A DNA stretch of 33,039 nucleotides, from contig JAAXPZ010000052.1 in assembly GCA_012329065.1 (NCBI GenBank), forward strand, positions 1 to 33,039. Direction: 5' to 3'. Under the pieces are notes generated by a model. That model searched no databases and was not told where the DNA came from. It saw only the letters and a program-made list of their open reading frames with translations. Origin of the DNA: Sulfurovum sp. Its GTDB lineage: Bacteria; Campylobacterota; Campylobacteria; Campylobacterales; Sulfurovaceae. Within the stretch, counting starts at the first letter, position 1; each line of letters starts with the position of its first letter. Both the position numbers and the translations under genes were made by a program. Below are positions 6,752 through 14,908 of the stretch, piece by piece.

Positions 6752-6979
6752 ATGGCAATTATGGATGATGTAAAAGAGGTAGTAGCTGAGCAGTTGAATG
6801 TAAGTGCTGACGAGATCAAAGAGGAGTCTAAGTTTGTTGAGGATCTTGGAGCAGATAGCTTGGATGTCGTTGAGCTCGTAATGGCACTTGAGGAGAAATT
6901 TGATATAGAGATTCCTGATGAGGATGCAGAGAAAATCGCTACAGTATCGGACGCTATTAAATTTATCGAATCCGTATAA
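6752..6979 (+). CDS. acpP: Acyl carrier protein
   Basis: A 75-residue, strongly acidic protein with the phosphopantetheine attachment motif GADSLD, the serine being S36, and the usual helix pattern ending in [13 protein letters not shown]. It carries growing acyl chains as thioesters for fatty acid synthesis in the cytoplasm. Length and motif are exactly those of bacterial AcpP. AGGAG precedes the ATG. It is the first gene of the rightward fatty-acid group, followed by fabF after a structured 126-base leader and then accA. Confidence 0.97.
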   Translation: MAIMDDVKEVVAEQLNVSADEIKEESKFVEDLGADSLDVVELVMALEEKFDIEIPDEDAEKIATVSDAIKFIESV

Positions 6980-6981
6980 AG

Positions 6982-7029
6982 CTTGTATCCCCTCTCAAAA
7001 AGCGGGGTGCCAGTCGATCGAAATACAAG
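6982..7029 (+). repeat. Nested hairpin after acpP
   Basis: CTTGTAT (6982-6988) pairs with ATACAAG (7023-7029), and inside it CCCC (6989-6992) pairs with GGGG (7004-7007). It starts two bases after the acpP stop codon. No T run follows, so it looks like an mRNA processing or stability element that could set the high acpP to fabF ratio rather than a full terminator. Confidence 0.45.
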
Positions 7030-7045
7030 TACTCTAAGGAGTGTT

Positions 7046-7096
7046 TATATTTCTATTTCTGAATAATAGGCATGGCAATAGCCTAAAGAAAATATA
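7046..7096 (+). promoter_or_regulatory. Possible stem-loop at the fabF ribosome site
   Basis: TATATTT (7046-7052) can pair with AAATATA (7090-7096), and TAGGC (7067-7071) with GCCTA (7081-7085). The right arm ends directly against the fabF Shine-Dalgarno AGGAG (7096-7100). Folding could therefore influence fabF translation, which starts at the weaker GTG codon. Pairing is seen in sequence; the regulatory role is inference. Confidence 0.3.
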
Positions 7097-7105
7097 GGAG
7101 TTTCT

Positions 7106-8329
7106 GTGATAAGAGTAGTTATAACAGGCTTAGGCATGATAAATGGTGTAGGACATGACAAAGATAGTGCTTTTGATGCAATAATAGCAGGTGAGTGCGG
7201 TGTTGATACTATTAGGCTATTTGACCCAGAACAGTTTTCAGTAAAAATAGTTTCTGAGGTCAAAGATTTCGACCCTTCAACCGTCATGAATAAGAAAGAG
7301 ATCAAAAAGGCCGACAGATTTATACAGCTAGGACTTAAAGCCTCGATGGAAGCTATGGAAGACGCAGATTTTGATAATAGTGTAGATCGGGAAAGATTCG
7401 GTATCAGTAGTGCATCAGGCATAGGTGGACTACCAGCTATCGAGAAGAATTCTGTTATCTGCAATACTAGAGGCCCAAGAAGAATCTCTCCATTCTTTAT
7501 CCCTTCTGCATTGGTCAATATGTTAGGCGGATTTATATCGATTTATCAAGACCTGAAGGGTCCTAACCTATCTTCAGTTACTGCTTGCGCTGCGGGTACT
7601 CATGCCATAGGTGAAGCAGCGAAAACTATTATGATAGGCGGTGCAGATAAAATGTTAGTTGTTGGTGCTGAGTCTGCTGTTTGTGGTGCTGGCATAGGGG
7701 GATTTGCTGCGATGAAAGCACTCTCTACTCGCAACGACGATCCCAAAACAGCTTCTCGTCCCTTTGATAAAGATAGAGATGGATTTGTTATGGGTGAGGG
7801 AGCAGGAGCACTCGTGCTTGAAAGCTTAGAATCAGCCCAGTCTAGAGGAGCCAAAATCTACGCAGAGCTTGTAGGTTTTGGCGAAAGTGGTGATGCAAAT
7901 CATATCACAACACCTACTATGGATGGACCATTGCGTGCCATGAGGGCAGCATACAAAATGGCAGGTGAACCAAAAATAGATTATGTTAATGCACACGGTA
8001 CCTCCACTCCTATCAATGATAAAAATGAAACAGATGCTCTCAAAGAGCTTTTTGGGGGCAAGGATAACTGCCCTCCTGTGAGTTCTACTAAGGGACAAAT
8101 AGGACATTGTTTGGGTGCAGCTGGCTCCATGGAGGCAATTATTGCCATTATGGCGATGGATAGAGGGGTGATACCTCCTACTATTAATTATATTACTCCA
8201 GATGAAAATTGTGATTTAGATTATGTACCTAATGTCTCCAGAAAAGCTGAGATGCATGCAGTGATGAGTAATTCATTTGGCTTTGGTGGAACCAATGGTG
8301 TAGTGATCTTCAAGAAATTTAAAGCATAG
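7106..8329 (+). CDS. fabF: 3-oxoacyl-ACP synthase II (KAS II)
   Basis: A 407-residue condensing enzyme that extends acyl-ACP with malonyl-ACP during fatty acid elongation and helps control unsaturated chain length. The catalytic Cys-His-His set is visible: C161 in VTACAAGTHAIGEA, H296 in VNAHGTSTPINDKNE and H333 in KGQIGHCLGAAGSMEA. FGFGGTNGVVIF near the end is the usual terminal motif. The start is GTG at 7106 with AGGAG five bases upstream. It follows acpP and precedes accA by nine bases, so the group provides carrier, condensing enzyme and a carboxylase subunit. Confidence 0.96.
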   Translation: MIRVVITGLGMINGVGHDKDSAFDAIIAGECGVDTIRLFDPEQFSVKIVSEVKDFDPSTVMNKKEIKKADRFIQLGLKASMEAMEDADFDNSVDRERFGISSASGIGGLPAIEKNSVICNTRGPRRISPFFIPSALVNMLGGFISIYQDLKGPNLSSVTACAAGTHAIGEAAKTIMIGGADKMLVVGAESAVCGAGIGGFAAMKALSTRNDDPKTASRPFDKDRDGFVMGEGAGALVLESLESAQSRGAKIYAELVGFGESGDANHITTPTMDGPLRAMRAAYKMAGEPKIDYVNAHGTSTPINDKNETDALKELFGGKDNCPPVSSTKGQIGHCLGAAGSMEAIIAIMAMDRGVIPPTINYITPDENCDLDYVPNVSRKAEMHAVMSNSFGFGGTNGVVIFKKFKA

Positions 8330-8338
8330 GGGTATCAA

Positions 8339-9277
8339 ATGCAAAACTACCTTGACTTTGAAAAGCCACTTGAGGTCATCTACAAAGATATAGAATCAGC
8401 TAAAGCCAGAGGTAACGACGAAGTAGTGCTTGCACTTGGAAAAGAGTTAGAAAAAGATGTGGCTAAGATATTTGGATCACTAAGCGACTATCAGAAGTTG
8501 CAATTGGCACGACACCTAGACCGTCCTTATGCACTAGACTATATCAGACTTTTAATGGAAGACGCTCAAGAGATACATGGAGATAGAACTTTCAAAGATG
8601 ATGCACCGATACTTTGTTATCTGGGCTGGATAGACGGTCAAAGAACCGTACTTATTGGCGAACAAAAGGGACGAGGAGTTAAAAATAAAATAAAGAGAAA
8701 TTTTGGTATGCCAAATCCAGAAGGCTATCGCAAAGCACTAAGAGCTGTAAGGCTTGCAGAGAAGTTTGATATTCCAGTTTTGATGCTTGTGGATACCCCA
8801 GGTGCTTACCCTGGGCTTGGGGCTGAGGAGAGAGGACAGAGTGAAGCAATCGCCAGAAACCTTTTAGAGTTCTCTAGAGCAAAAGTCCCACTGATATCTG
8901 TAGTCATAGGTGAAGGTGGATCTGGTGGGGCATTGGCAATAGGTGTTGCAGATAGATTTGCGATGATGCGATATTCTGTCTTTTCTGTAATCTCCCCAGA
9001 GGGTTGTTCTGCGATACTTTGGAATGACCCATCCAAAGTTGAGCAGGCTACTAAAGCACTGAAAATAACACCTGACTCACTACTAGAGCATGGCTTGATC
9101 GACGATATTATTAAAGAACCTCTTAAAGGTGCACACCGTGATAAAAAAGCGGCAGCAGAAGCCCTAAAAGTATATTATCTAAAGTCTGTTTATGAACTCA
9201 GAGAGTTAAGCAAAGATGAAATGCTCCAGAAGCGATATGAGAAGCTTACTGCTCCTGGCGCTTTTAAAGAGGACTAG
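8339..9277 (+). CDS. accA: Acetyl-CoA carboxylase, carboxyltransferase alpha subunit
   Basis: A 312-residue protein that forms the carboxyltransferase with AccD and moves the carboxyl group from biotin to acetyl-CoA, giving malonyl-CoA. Family segments are clear: [20 protein letters not shown] (residues 81-100), [20 protein letters not shown] (121-140), [21 protein letters not shown] (152-172) and the oxyanion-hole region [16 protein letters not shown] (191-206). Length is typical. The ATG at 8339 lies nine bases after fabF, in the same operon. AccD is not in this window. Confidence 0.96.
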   Translation: MQNYLDFEKPLEVIYKDIESAKARGNDEVVLALGKELEKDVAKIFGSLSDYQKLQLARHLDRPYALDYIRLLMEDAQEIHGDRTFKDDAPILCYLGWIDGQRTVLIGEQKGRGVKNKIKRNFGMPNPEGYRKALRAVRLAEKFDIPVLMLVDTPGAYPGLGAEERGQSEAIARNLLEFSRAKVPLISVVIGEGGSGGALAIGVADRFAMMRYSVFSVISPEGCSAILWNDPSKVEQATKALKITPDSLLEHGLIDDIIKEPLKGAHRDKKAAAEALKVYYLKSVYELRELSKDEMLQKRYEKLTAPGAFKED

Positions 9278-9283
9278 ACACTT

Positions 9284-9889
9284 TTGTTCGCTTCATTTGT
9301 CTCATGGGTTGTTGCTACGGTAGAGAGTTGGGGGTACTTTGGTATTTTTGCTGCGATGTTTCTTGAGAGCTCTTTTTTTCCATTTCCCAGTGAAGTGGTC
9401 ATGATTCCTGCAGGGTACTTGGCATTCCAAGAGAAGATGCATATAGTCCCAGCTGTCTTGGCTGGTATATCAGGCTCACTTGGCGGAGCTTTATTCAATT
9501 ATTTCTTAGCAGCTAAATATGGTCGTTCATTTTTGATAAAGTATGGCAAATACCTTTTGCTGAAGCCAAAATCATTAGAGAAACTTGAGGGATTTTTTGA
9601 CAAACATGGAGAAATATCTACTTTTAATGGCAGACTCATTCCTGGCATTAGACAGTATATTTCTATGCCAGCAGGACTTGCGAAGATGAATTTAGCCAAA
9701 TTCTCCCTCTATACCTCTTTGGGTGCTGGCATATGGGTGACTATATTAGCTTTGCTTGGTTATTATTTGGGTGCAAATGAAGAAAAAGTAGGTGTATATC
9801 TGAAAGATGTTACCATTATGGCACTTGTATTTATTGTAGGGCTTAGCTTGTTTTATTACTTAAGATATAAACACAAAGGTTCTTTGTGA
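9284..9889 (+). CDS. DedA family membrane protein
   Basis: A 201-residue inner-membrane protein of the DedA (SNARE-associated / VTT) superfamily. Signatures are the re-entrant loop FLESSFFPFPSEVVMIPAG (residues 26-44) and GRLIPGIRQYISMPAGLAKM (116-135) with the functionally important arginine and proline. Family members include undecaprenyl-phosphate and phospholipid flippases. The start is TTG at 9284, seven bases after accA, with GAGGA at 9269-9273 inside the accA end; no nearer ATG or GTG fits. The stop overlaps the coaX start by four bases (GTGA). Confidence 0.88.
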   Translation: MFASFVSWVVATVESWGYFGIFAAMFLESSFFPFPSEVVMIPAGYLAFQEKMHIVPAVLAGISGSLGGALFNYFLAAKYGRSFLIKYGKYLLLKPKSLEKLEGFFDKHGEISTFNGRLIPGIRQYISMPAGLAKMNLAKFSLYTSLGAGIWVTILALLGYYLGANEEKVGVYLKDVTIMALVFIVGLSLFYYLRYKHKGSL

Positions 9890-10524
9890 TACTGGCAGAT
9901 ATCGGCAACAGACATGTGCATATATGTAGTGACGAAGCTGTGGAGCACCTTTTGCCAGATGAGGCCATAAAGAAATATGGAGATAAAGCAGCCTATTATA
10001 TCAGTGTTAAAAAGGCATACAACGATATGTTGGCAGCACTAGATGATTGGACAGATATCTCTGATTCTATTTATATCGAGGGCGAATATAAAGGTATGGG
10101 TGTAGATCGCAAGGCACTTTGCTTAAGCCGTGATAGTGGTATATTTGTAGATGCTGGTTCTGCTATCACTGTGGATAGGGTGATAGATGGTATTTATGAT
10201 GGAGGTTTTATCATGCCAGGAATCCATACCTACACTAAAGCTTTTGCAGATATTTCGCTGATACTAGATCATAAACTTGATAAAGATATAGCGTTAGAAG
10301 AACTTCCCAAAAGTACACAAGGAAGTGTAAGTTTTGGGACAGTATCTCCTGTTATTGCTATAATAGAAAAGATAAGAGCTGACCTGCCTGTTTATTTTAC
10401 GGGCGGTGATGGTGAGTGGTTGTCTGGATATTTCAAGGATGCCATTTTTGATGAGAGACTTCTGTTCGATGGAATGAGAAAAACAGTGAAAGGTTTGAAA
10501 TATGCTAACAATCGCACTCCCTAA
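9886..10524 (+). CDS. coaX: Type III pantothenate kinase
   Basis: A 212-residue cytoplasmic kinase that phosphorylates pantothenate in the first step of coenzyme A synthesis. The ASKHA-fold motifs are present: the phosphate-binding DIGN at residues 5-8, GMGVDR at 70-75, the catalytic-aspartate segment VDAGSAITVD at 88-97, and GGFIMPG at 106-112. The protein is shorter than the usual 240-260 residues, as in other campylobacterotal CoaX. It starts at GTG overlapping the dedA stop and overlaps hisG by 23 bases. Its place downstream of acpP-fabF-accA makes sense, because CoA supplies the ACP prosthetic group. Confidence 0.9.
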   Translation: MILADIGNRHVHICSDEAVEHLLPDEAIKKYGDKAAYYISVKKAYNDMLAALDDWTDISDSIYIEGEYKGMGVDRKALCLSRDSGIFVDAGSAITVDRVIDGIYDGGFIMPGIHTYTKAFADISLILDHKLDKDIALEELPKSTQGSVSFGTVSPVIAIIEKIRADLPVYFTGGDGEWLSGYFKDAIFDERLLFDGMRKTVKGLKYANNRTP

Positions 10525-11122
10525 AGGAAGAATAGCAGAGGAGACTCTGGAGATATTTACACATATTTTTGGAGGAGAGTTTGAGTTTGAGAGTAGAAAG
10601 CTGATACTTGATATTGGTGAATTCAGATTTTTAAATGTACGCAATCAGGATGTGCCCACTTATGTAGAGCATGGTGCAGCTGACATAGGTGTGGTAGGAT
10701 TAGATGTAATTACAGAAAAAGAGCTGGATATAGTCAATCTTCTCGATATGCAACTAGGTAAATGCAAAGTATCTATAGGCATCAAAAATGAAGATGAACT
10801 TGACTGGAGTAAGCCCAATATCAAAGTGGCTACCAAAATGGTCAATATCACAAGGGACTACTTTTCACAAAAGGCGGTAGGGGTGGAGATAATCAAGCTC
10901 TACGGCTCTATCGAGCTGGCACCACTTGTGGGCTTGTCAGATGTCATTGTCGATATAGTAGATACTGGCAATACTATGAGAGAAAACGGCTTAAAAGTAG
11001 CGGAAGATATCATGGAGTCATCTGCTTACTTGATTGCCAACAAAAACAGTTTTTATGCTAAAAAAGATGAGATACTTTCACTTTATGAAAAAATAAAGAT
11101 GGCTGTGGAGAGTCGTAACTAA
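10502..11122 (+). CDS. hisG: ATP phosphoribosyltransferase, short-form catalytic subunit
   Basis: A 206-residue enzyme catalysing the first step of histidine synthesis (ATP plus PRPP). N-terminal LTIALPKGRIAEETLEIF, the segment YVEHGAADIGVVGLDVI, and the PRPP-binding IVDIVDTGNTMRENGL are diagnostic. The C-terminal regulatory ACT-like domain of long-form HisG is absent, so this is the short HisG, which in known systems needs HisZ as partner; no hisZ lies in the window. The ATG at 10502 is inside the coaX 3' end, indicating translational coupling. The gene may carry histidine control out of a classic his operon. Confidence 0.95.
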   Translation: MLTIALPKGRIAEETLEIFTHIFGGEFEFESRKLILDIGEFRFLNVRNQDVPTYVEHGAADIGVVGLDVITEKELDIVNLLDMQLGKCKVSIGIKNEDELDWSKPNIKVATKMVNITRDYFSQKAVGVEIIKLYGSIELAPLVGLSDVIVDIVDTGNTMRENGLKVAEDIMESSAYLIANKNSFYAKKDEILSLYEKIKMAVESRN

Positions 11123-11141
11123 TATTTACAAAGGGTAGCCT

Positions 11142-11843
11142 GTGTCAAATAAAACAGAAGCTCTGGATCTATATGCTAAAATAGAAGATATGCTGCACAA
11201 TAGCGAGGCAATATCCTCACTTTATTCGTTATATCTAAAGAAGTTGGATAAAATAGAATTTGATTCATTTTTGGATGTAGGCTGTGGTTCTGGAGGTTTT
11301 TTAGAATTAATCCAGAGTGTGTTTTCTCCTAAGACAATCAAAGGAATCGACCTTAGTCCAGTTATGGTATCTCGGACTACGGAGAGAGGTATAGATGCAG
11401 AGGTTGTCGGTCTGTGCGATTTACATGAAAGCTATGATGTGATTACTGCGGTATTTGATATGCTAAACTATCTTGACAAAGCTGAACTTGATAAATTTAC
11501 GAGCTCTGTCTTAAACAGTCTCAATGACGGAGGATATTTTATATGCGACATCAATACGGAGTACGGTTTTGATCAAATCGCAAGTGGCAGTTTTACAGCA
11601 GAGGACGAGAAGCAATATCTGATTATTGATAGTTATTATGACAATGCTATTTATAGTTCATACTTTACACTTTTTGAAAAAGTGGGGAATCTTTATCGTA
11701 GGTCAGATGAGAAAATAGTTCAATACCTGCATATTGTTGATGAAATCTCTGAAAATAATAGCCTTAGACTTATTTCCAGAGATTTTGTAACCCTTTATGG
11801 GGATGAGGCAGATAAAATATTACTAATTTTTAAGAAGGAGTAA
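11142..11843 (+). CDS. Class I SAM-dependent methyltransferase
   Basis: A 233-residue Rossmann-type methyltransferase. Motif I FLDVGCGSGGFLELI (residues 43-57) binds S-adenosylmethionine, followed by an acidic GIDLSPVMV (motif II) and DVITAVFDMLNYL (motif IV region). The substrate cannot be read from the sequence; small-molecule methyltransferases of this type are common. The start is GTG at 11142 with AAAGGG six bases upstream, 19 bases after hisG. It is probably the penultimate gene of the acpP-to-Sel1 transcript. Confidence 0.8.
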   Translation: MSNKTEALDLYAKIEDMLHNSEAISSLYSLYLKKLDKIEFDSFLDVGCGSGGFLELIQSVFSPKTIKGIDLSPVMVSRTTERGIDAEVVGLCDLHESYDVITAVFDMLNYLDKAELDKFTSSVLNSLNDGGYFICDINTEYGFDQIASGSFTAEDEKQYLIIDSYYDNAIYSSYFTLFEKVGNLYRRSDEKIVQYLHIVDEISENNSLRLISRDFVTLYGDEADKILLIFKKE

Positions 11844-11846
11844 GTA

Positions 11847-12233
11847 ATGAAATATATAATTTTAGTTCCAGTAGTGTTGATTTTTGTAGCTTGTGCACCA
11901 GCAGCCAATAGTGCCACATCATCTAACAATAGAGTCAAGTCAGGATCTTGCAATTCTGGAGTAAGCTGTCAAAATATTGGCTTGTCCCTTGCAAGTAGAT
12001 ATAAGTATAAAGAAGCAAGTAAGTATTTTAAAAGAGCTTGTGAATATGGCGCAAGTGAAGGATGCAATAATCTAGCATTTCAATATGCCAATGCAGAGGG
12101 ACTTAAGCAGAGCTATACGCTTGCCTATAAGTACTGGGGTATGGCATGCGACATGGGCAATAGCTCTGCTTGTGCAAATCTTCAACTTGCCAAAGATAAA
12201 GTCGAAGAATTACGGAATAAAAAAGGCAGGTAA
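11847..12233 (+). CDS. Cysteine-rich Sel1-repeat lipoprotein (Hcp type)
   Basis: A 128-residue lipoprotein: hydrophobic N-terminus ending in FVAC with C16 as the lipidated cysteine. The mature part carries Sel1-like alpha/alpha repeats of about 36 residues with paired cysteines, such as YFKRACEYGASEGCNNLAFQ and YWGMACDMGNSSACANLQLA. This disulfide-stabilised pattern is that of Helicobacter cysteine-rich proteins (Hcp). Such proteins serve as binding scaffolds in the periplasm. The ATG lies three bases after the methyltransferase stop. Its own stop abuts, with no gap, the stop of the leftward gene at 12234. Confidence 0.8.
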   Translation: MKYIILVPVVLIFVACAPAANSATSSNNRVKSGSCNSGVSCQNIGLSLASRYKYKEASKYFKRACEYGASEGCNNLAFQYANAEGLKQSYTLAYKYWGMACDMGNSSACANLQLAKDKVEELRNKKGR

Positions 12234-12764
12234 CTAGAGTAGTTTGCCTAGTTCATCAACACTTGAGGCTTCAGTAACTTTAGTTGCTCTTCTATTGTCC
12301 AAAGTCATAACGATAATTTTTGTTTCATCTTTGCCATCTTTGAGTTGTTTTGCCATCTCTTTGTCGTAAATAAGAACCATGCTGTAGCTACTCTTTTTTA
12401 GACCCGGCAGTATAAATGTATTTCTGATTACAGTTGGTGCTGTGCTCACATCAGCAATGACAAGCGCATTTTTGCTACTCAAAAAATCCTCTGTTTTGCC
12501 GTCCATGAATTCTTTCATGAGATGACCAGTATCTTTGCTGAAAATAAATATCAGTTTTTGGGTAGTAGTCGGAAGTTTGCTTACTTTATCAAATTGATCA
12601 GGCAGGATAAAATCTATAGTTGACCCTATGCCAAAACTTTTGTCACTTGGTGCGATAGTCAGAGAGTATTTGCTGGCATCATAGTTGCTTGTGCCATTGA
12701 TTCCAAACAGTACACCAGCTACTATCACAATAAGAGCTATAAGCCCTAATAATATTTTTTTCAT
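12234..12764 (-). CDS. Membrane-anchored hypothetical protein
   Basis: A 176-residue protein with one N-terminal helix (KKILLGLIALIVIVAGVLFG) acting as anchor or uncleaved signal, and a soluble periplasmic domain with alternating strands and helices (KLIFIFSKDTGHLMKEFM, NALVIADVSTAP, SYSMVLIYDKEMAKQL, TKIIVMTLDN). The alternation suggests an alpha/beta, perhaps thioredoxin-like, fold but there is no CxxC. The start at 12764 is preferred to an ATG 16 codons upstream because AGGAATAC precedes it and the signal then begins properly. It lies downstream of the DUF779/ALDH pair on the same strand but 73 bases away. Not recognised. Confidence 0.6.
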   Translation of the reverse strand: MKKILLGLIALIVIVAGVLFGINGTSNYDASKYSLTIAPSDKSFGIGSTIDFILPDQFDKVSKLPTTTQKLIFIFSKDTGHLMKEFMDGKTEDFLSSKNALVIADVSTAPTVIRNTFILPGLKKSSYSMVLIYDKEMAKQLKDGKDETKIIVMTLDNRRATKVTEASSVDELGKLL

Positions 12765-12837
12765 TTGTCTGTATTCCTTTTTTTCTGTGTTATTGTTGTG
12801 AATTTTACACAAAAGGGATTAATGAAAAATAAATGAA

Positions 12838-13212
12838 CTATTCTGGATATTCAATGGGCAGTAAATCTTGCGCCTCTTCTCCAGTAAATAGCCTTGAGAT
12901 TGCCATAAATCGAAATCCAAGAGGTATTTCTAGAGAGAAACTGGAGCCTCTTCCCTCTGTGATATCTATGGTTGTGTGAGTATTTTTTGTATATTCGAAC
13001 TGATCTTCTGCCATATAATATGGACAGCCATGAATCTCTCCTATTTTTATATCCCTACTTCCTAGTAGCATGTCACCTTTTGCAAAACACATAGGGGCAG
13101 ATCCATCACAACATCCGCCACTTTGGTGAAAAATCAATTCTCCATGCTTTTTGCGGAGTCTATCGATTAAGTCCTTGGCTTTATCTGTGACAGCTACTCT
13201 GTTATACGCCAT
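12838..13212 (-). CDS. DUF779 family protein, aldehyde dehydrogenase partner
   Basis: A 124-residue protein of the DUF779 family. The characteristic FHQSGGCCDGSAPMCF (residues 28-43) has three cysteines suited to metal or redox chemistry, followed by the typical GCPYYMAEDQFEYTKNTHTTIDITEGRGSSFSLE. DUF779 genes are known to accompany acetaldehyde-type aldehyde dehydrogenase genes, as here. The biochemical role is unknown. Its ATG overlaps the stop of the dehydrogenase gene by one base (TAATG), so translation is coupled. Confidence 0.85.
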   Translation of the reverse strand: MAYNRVAVTDKAKDLIDRLRKKHGELIFHQSGGCCDGSAPMCFAKGDMLLGSRDIKIGEIHGCPYYMAEDQFEYTKNTHTTIDITEGRGSSFSLEIPLGFRFMAISRLFTGEEAQDLLPIEYPE

Positions 13213-14708
13213 TAAAAGAACCCTAAGGCATTTTTATCAAATGATTGTAGTATATTTTTAGTATGACGATAGTTGTTAAGCATCATCATGTGAGTCTCTC
13301 TCCCGATACCTGATTTTTTGTAGCCTCCAAATGATGCATGTGATGGATATAGATGGTAGCAGTTTGCCCATATTCTGCCCGCTTCAATACCTCTAGACAT
13401 CTTATGTAGTTGGTGTACATCTCTTGACCATACGCCAGCTCCTAGCCCGTATAGTGTATCATTGGCGATCTCGAGTGCCTCATCTTCATCTTTGAATGTA
13501 GCGACACTCAGTACTGGACCAAATATCTCTTCTTGAAATATACGCATTTTATTGTGTCCTTTAAACACTGTCGGCTTGACATAAAAACCATCAGGGTGAG
13601 CGGGATTTTCAAACTTATCACCACCTATAAGTAGCTCTGCACCCTCTTGTTTGCCTATATCTATATAGTGCAGTATTTTTTCAAACTGATCTTTTGAGGC
13701 TTGAGCACCCATCATTGTATCGGTCTCCATAGGGTCACCAAGTTTGATTGCTTCTATTCTTTTGAGGCACTTTTCCATAAATTTATCATAGATGCTTTCT
13801 TGGATAAGAGCTCTTGATGGGCATGTGCAGACTTCACCTTGATTGAATGCGAACAACACAAGTCCCTCTATTGTTTTATCCAAGAATGCGTCATCTTTAT
13901 CCATGACGCTTTCGAAAAAGACATTTGGAGATTTACCCCCAAGTTCCAATGTCACTGGTATGATATTCTCAGCAGCATACTGCATGATGAGTCTTCCTGT
14001 CGTGGTCTCTCCTGTGAAGCCCACTTTTCTGATATTGGGGTGAGTTGCTAGTGGCTTACCCGCTTCAGGTCCAAATCCATTGACTATGTTAATTACACCT
14101 GCGGGGACTACATCTTTGATTAGCTCTGCCCACTCCATAACGGATACTGGTGTTTGTTCTGCTGGCTTGAGCACCACCGCGTTACCCGCTGCGATAGCAG
14201 GTGCTACCTTCCATGCCATCATCAGTAATGGAAAATTCCATGGTATGATTTGTGCAACAACTCCAAGCGGCTCATGTACCTCCATGGATACAGTGTTCGA
14301 ATCTAAGTCAGTGATACTTCCTGATTCTGCACGAATCACACTGGCAAAGTATCTAAAGTGATCTATCGCTAGTGGCAAATCGGCATTTAGAGTTTCCCTA
14401 ACTGCTTTTCCATTATCCCAAGACTCTATTACTGCTAGTTTTTCAAGATTTGCCTCCATCACATCTGCAATTTTGCTTAGCACCGCACTTCTCTCTGTGG
14501 TTGAAGTTTTGCCCCAGCTTTCAAAAGCTTGCCAGCCAGCCTCAACTGCGAGCTCAATATCTTTACGATTTGATTGGGCTATCATGCCCATAGATTTATT
14601 GTCAATCGGAGAAGTATTTTCAAAATAATTACCATCTGTGGGTGAAATCCACTCACCAGCTATGAAATTATCGTATTTCTCTTTAAATATCGGTCTTTCA
14701 TATGTCAT
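13212..14708 (-). CDS. NAD(P)-dependent aldehyde dehydrogenase (acetaldehyde/AldB type)
   Basis: A 498-residue enzyme oxidising aldehydes to acids. Active-site residues are present: N158 in IIPWNFPLLM, the general base E255 in TLELGGKSPN, and the nucleophile C294 in NQGEVCTCPSRAL. FTGETTTG near residue 231 is the nucleotide-binding loop. The close YHLYPSHASFGGYKKSGIGRE ending and a DUF779 partner point to the AldB/ExaC group acting on acetaldehyde and similar short aldehydes. AGGATAAATT before the ATG at 14708 is a good ribosome site. The gene is the first of a leftward pair, with its promoter in the 200-base gap shared with moeA. Confidence 0.92.
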   Translation of the reverse strand: MTYERPIFKEKYDNFIAGEWISPTDGNYFENTSPIDNKSMGMIAQSNRKDIELAVEAGWQAFESWGKTSTTERSAVLSKIADVMEANLEKLAVIESWDNGKAVRETLNADLPLAIDHFRYFASVIRAESGSITDLDSNTVSMEVHEPLGVVAQIIPWNFPLLMMAWKVAPAIAAGNAVVLKPAEQTPVSVMEWAELIKDVVPAGVINIVNGFGPEAGKPLATHPNIRKVGFTGETTTGRLIMQYAAENIIPVTLELGGKSPNVFFESVMDKDDAFLDKTIEGLVLFAFNQGEVCTCPSRALIQESIYDKFMEKCLKRIEAIKLGDPMETDTMMGAQASKDQFEKILHYIDIGKQEGAELLIGGDKFENPAHPDGFYVKPTVFKGHNKMRIFQEEIFGPVLSVATFKDEDEALEIANDTLYGLGAGVWSRDVHQLHKMSRGIEAGRIWANCYHLYPSHASFGGYKKSGIGRETHMMMLNNYRHTKNILQSFDKNALGFF

Positions 14709-14733
14709 AATTTATCCTTTGTTAGCACTTTAT

Positions 14734-14750
14734 GTGATTTATTGTATCAC
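14734..14750. promoter_or_regulatory. Palindrome in the aldehyde dehydrogenase promoter region
   Basis: GTGAT (14734-14738) and ATCAC (14746-14750) form an inverted repeat separated by seven bases, 26-42 bases upstream of the aldehyde dehydrogenase ATG, next to AT-rich -10-like sequence on the minus strand (TATTAT, TACAAT). It resembles the site of a CRP/FNR-type dimeric regulator, but its spacing differs from the E. coli CRP and FNR consensus. The remaining 14751-14908 stretch holds only AT-rich promoter-like sequence. Confidence 0.3.
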
Positions 14751-14908
14751 TATAATAGTATATGAACAAAAATAATGTAACAAAAGTAAGAATATATAAA
14801 CTTTTTAATTTTATAGTGAGTATATTAGTAACATCATGTAATTATTTAAATTTTTTGATACAATCCATAAATTCATAGAAGAATATTTCTAGGAAATAGG
14901 AGAAACTT

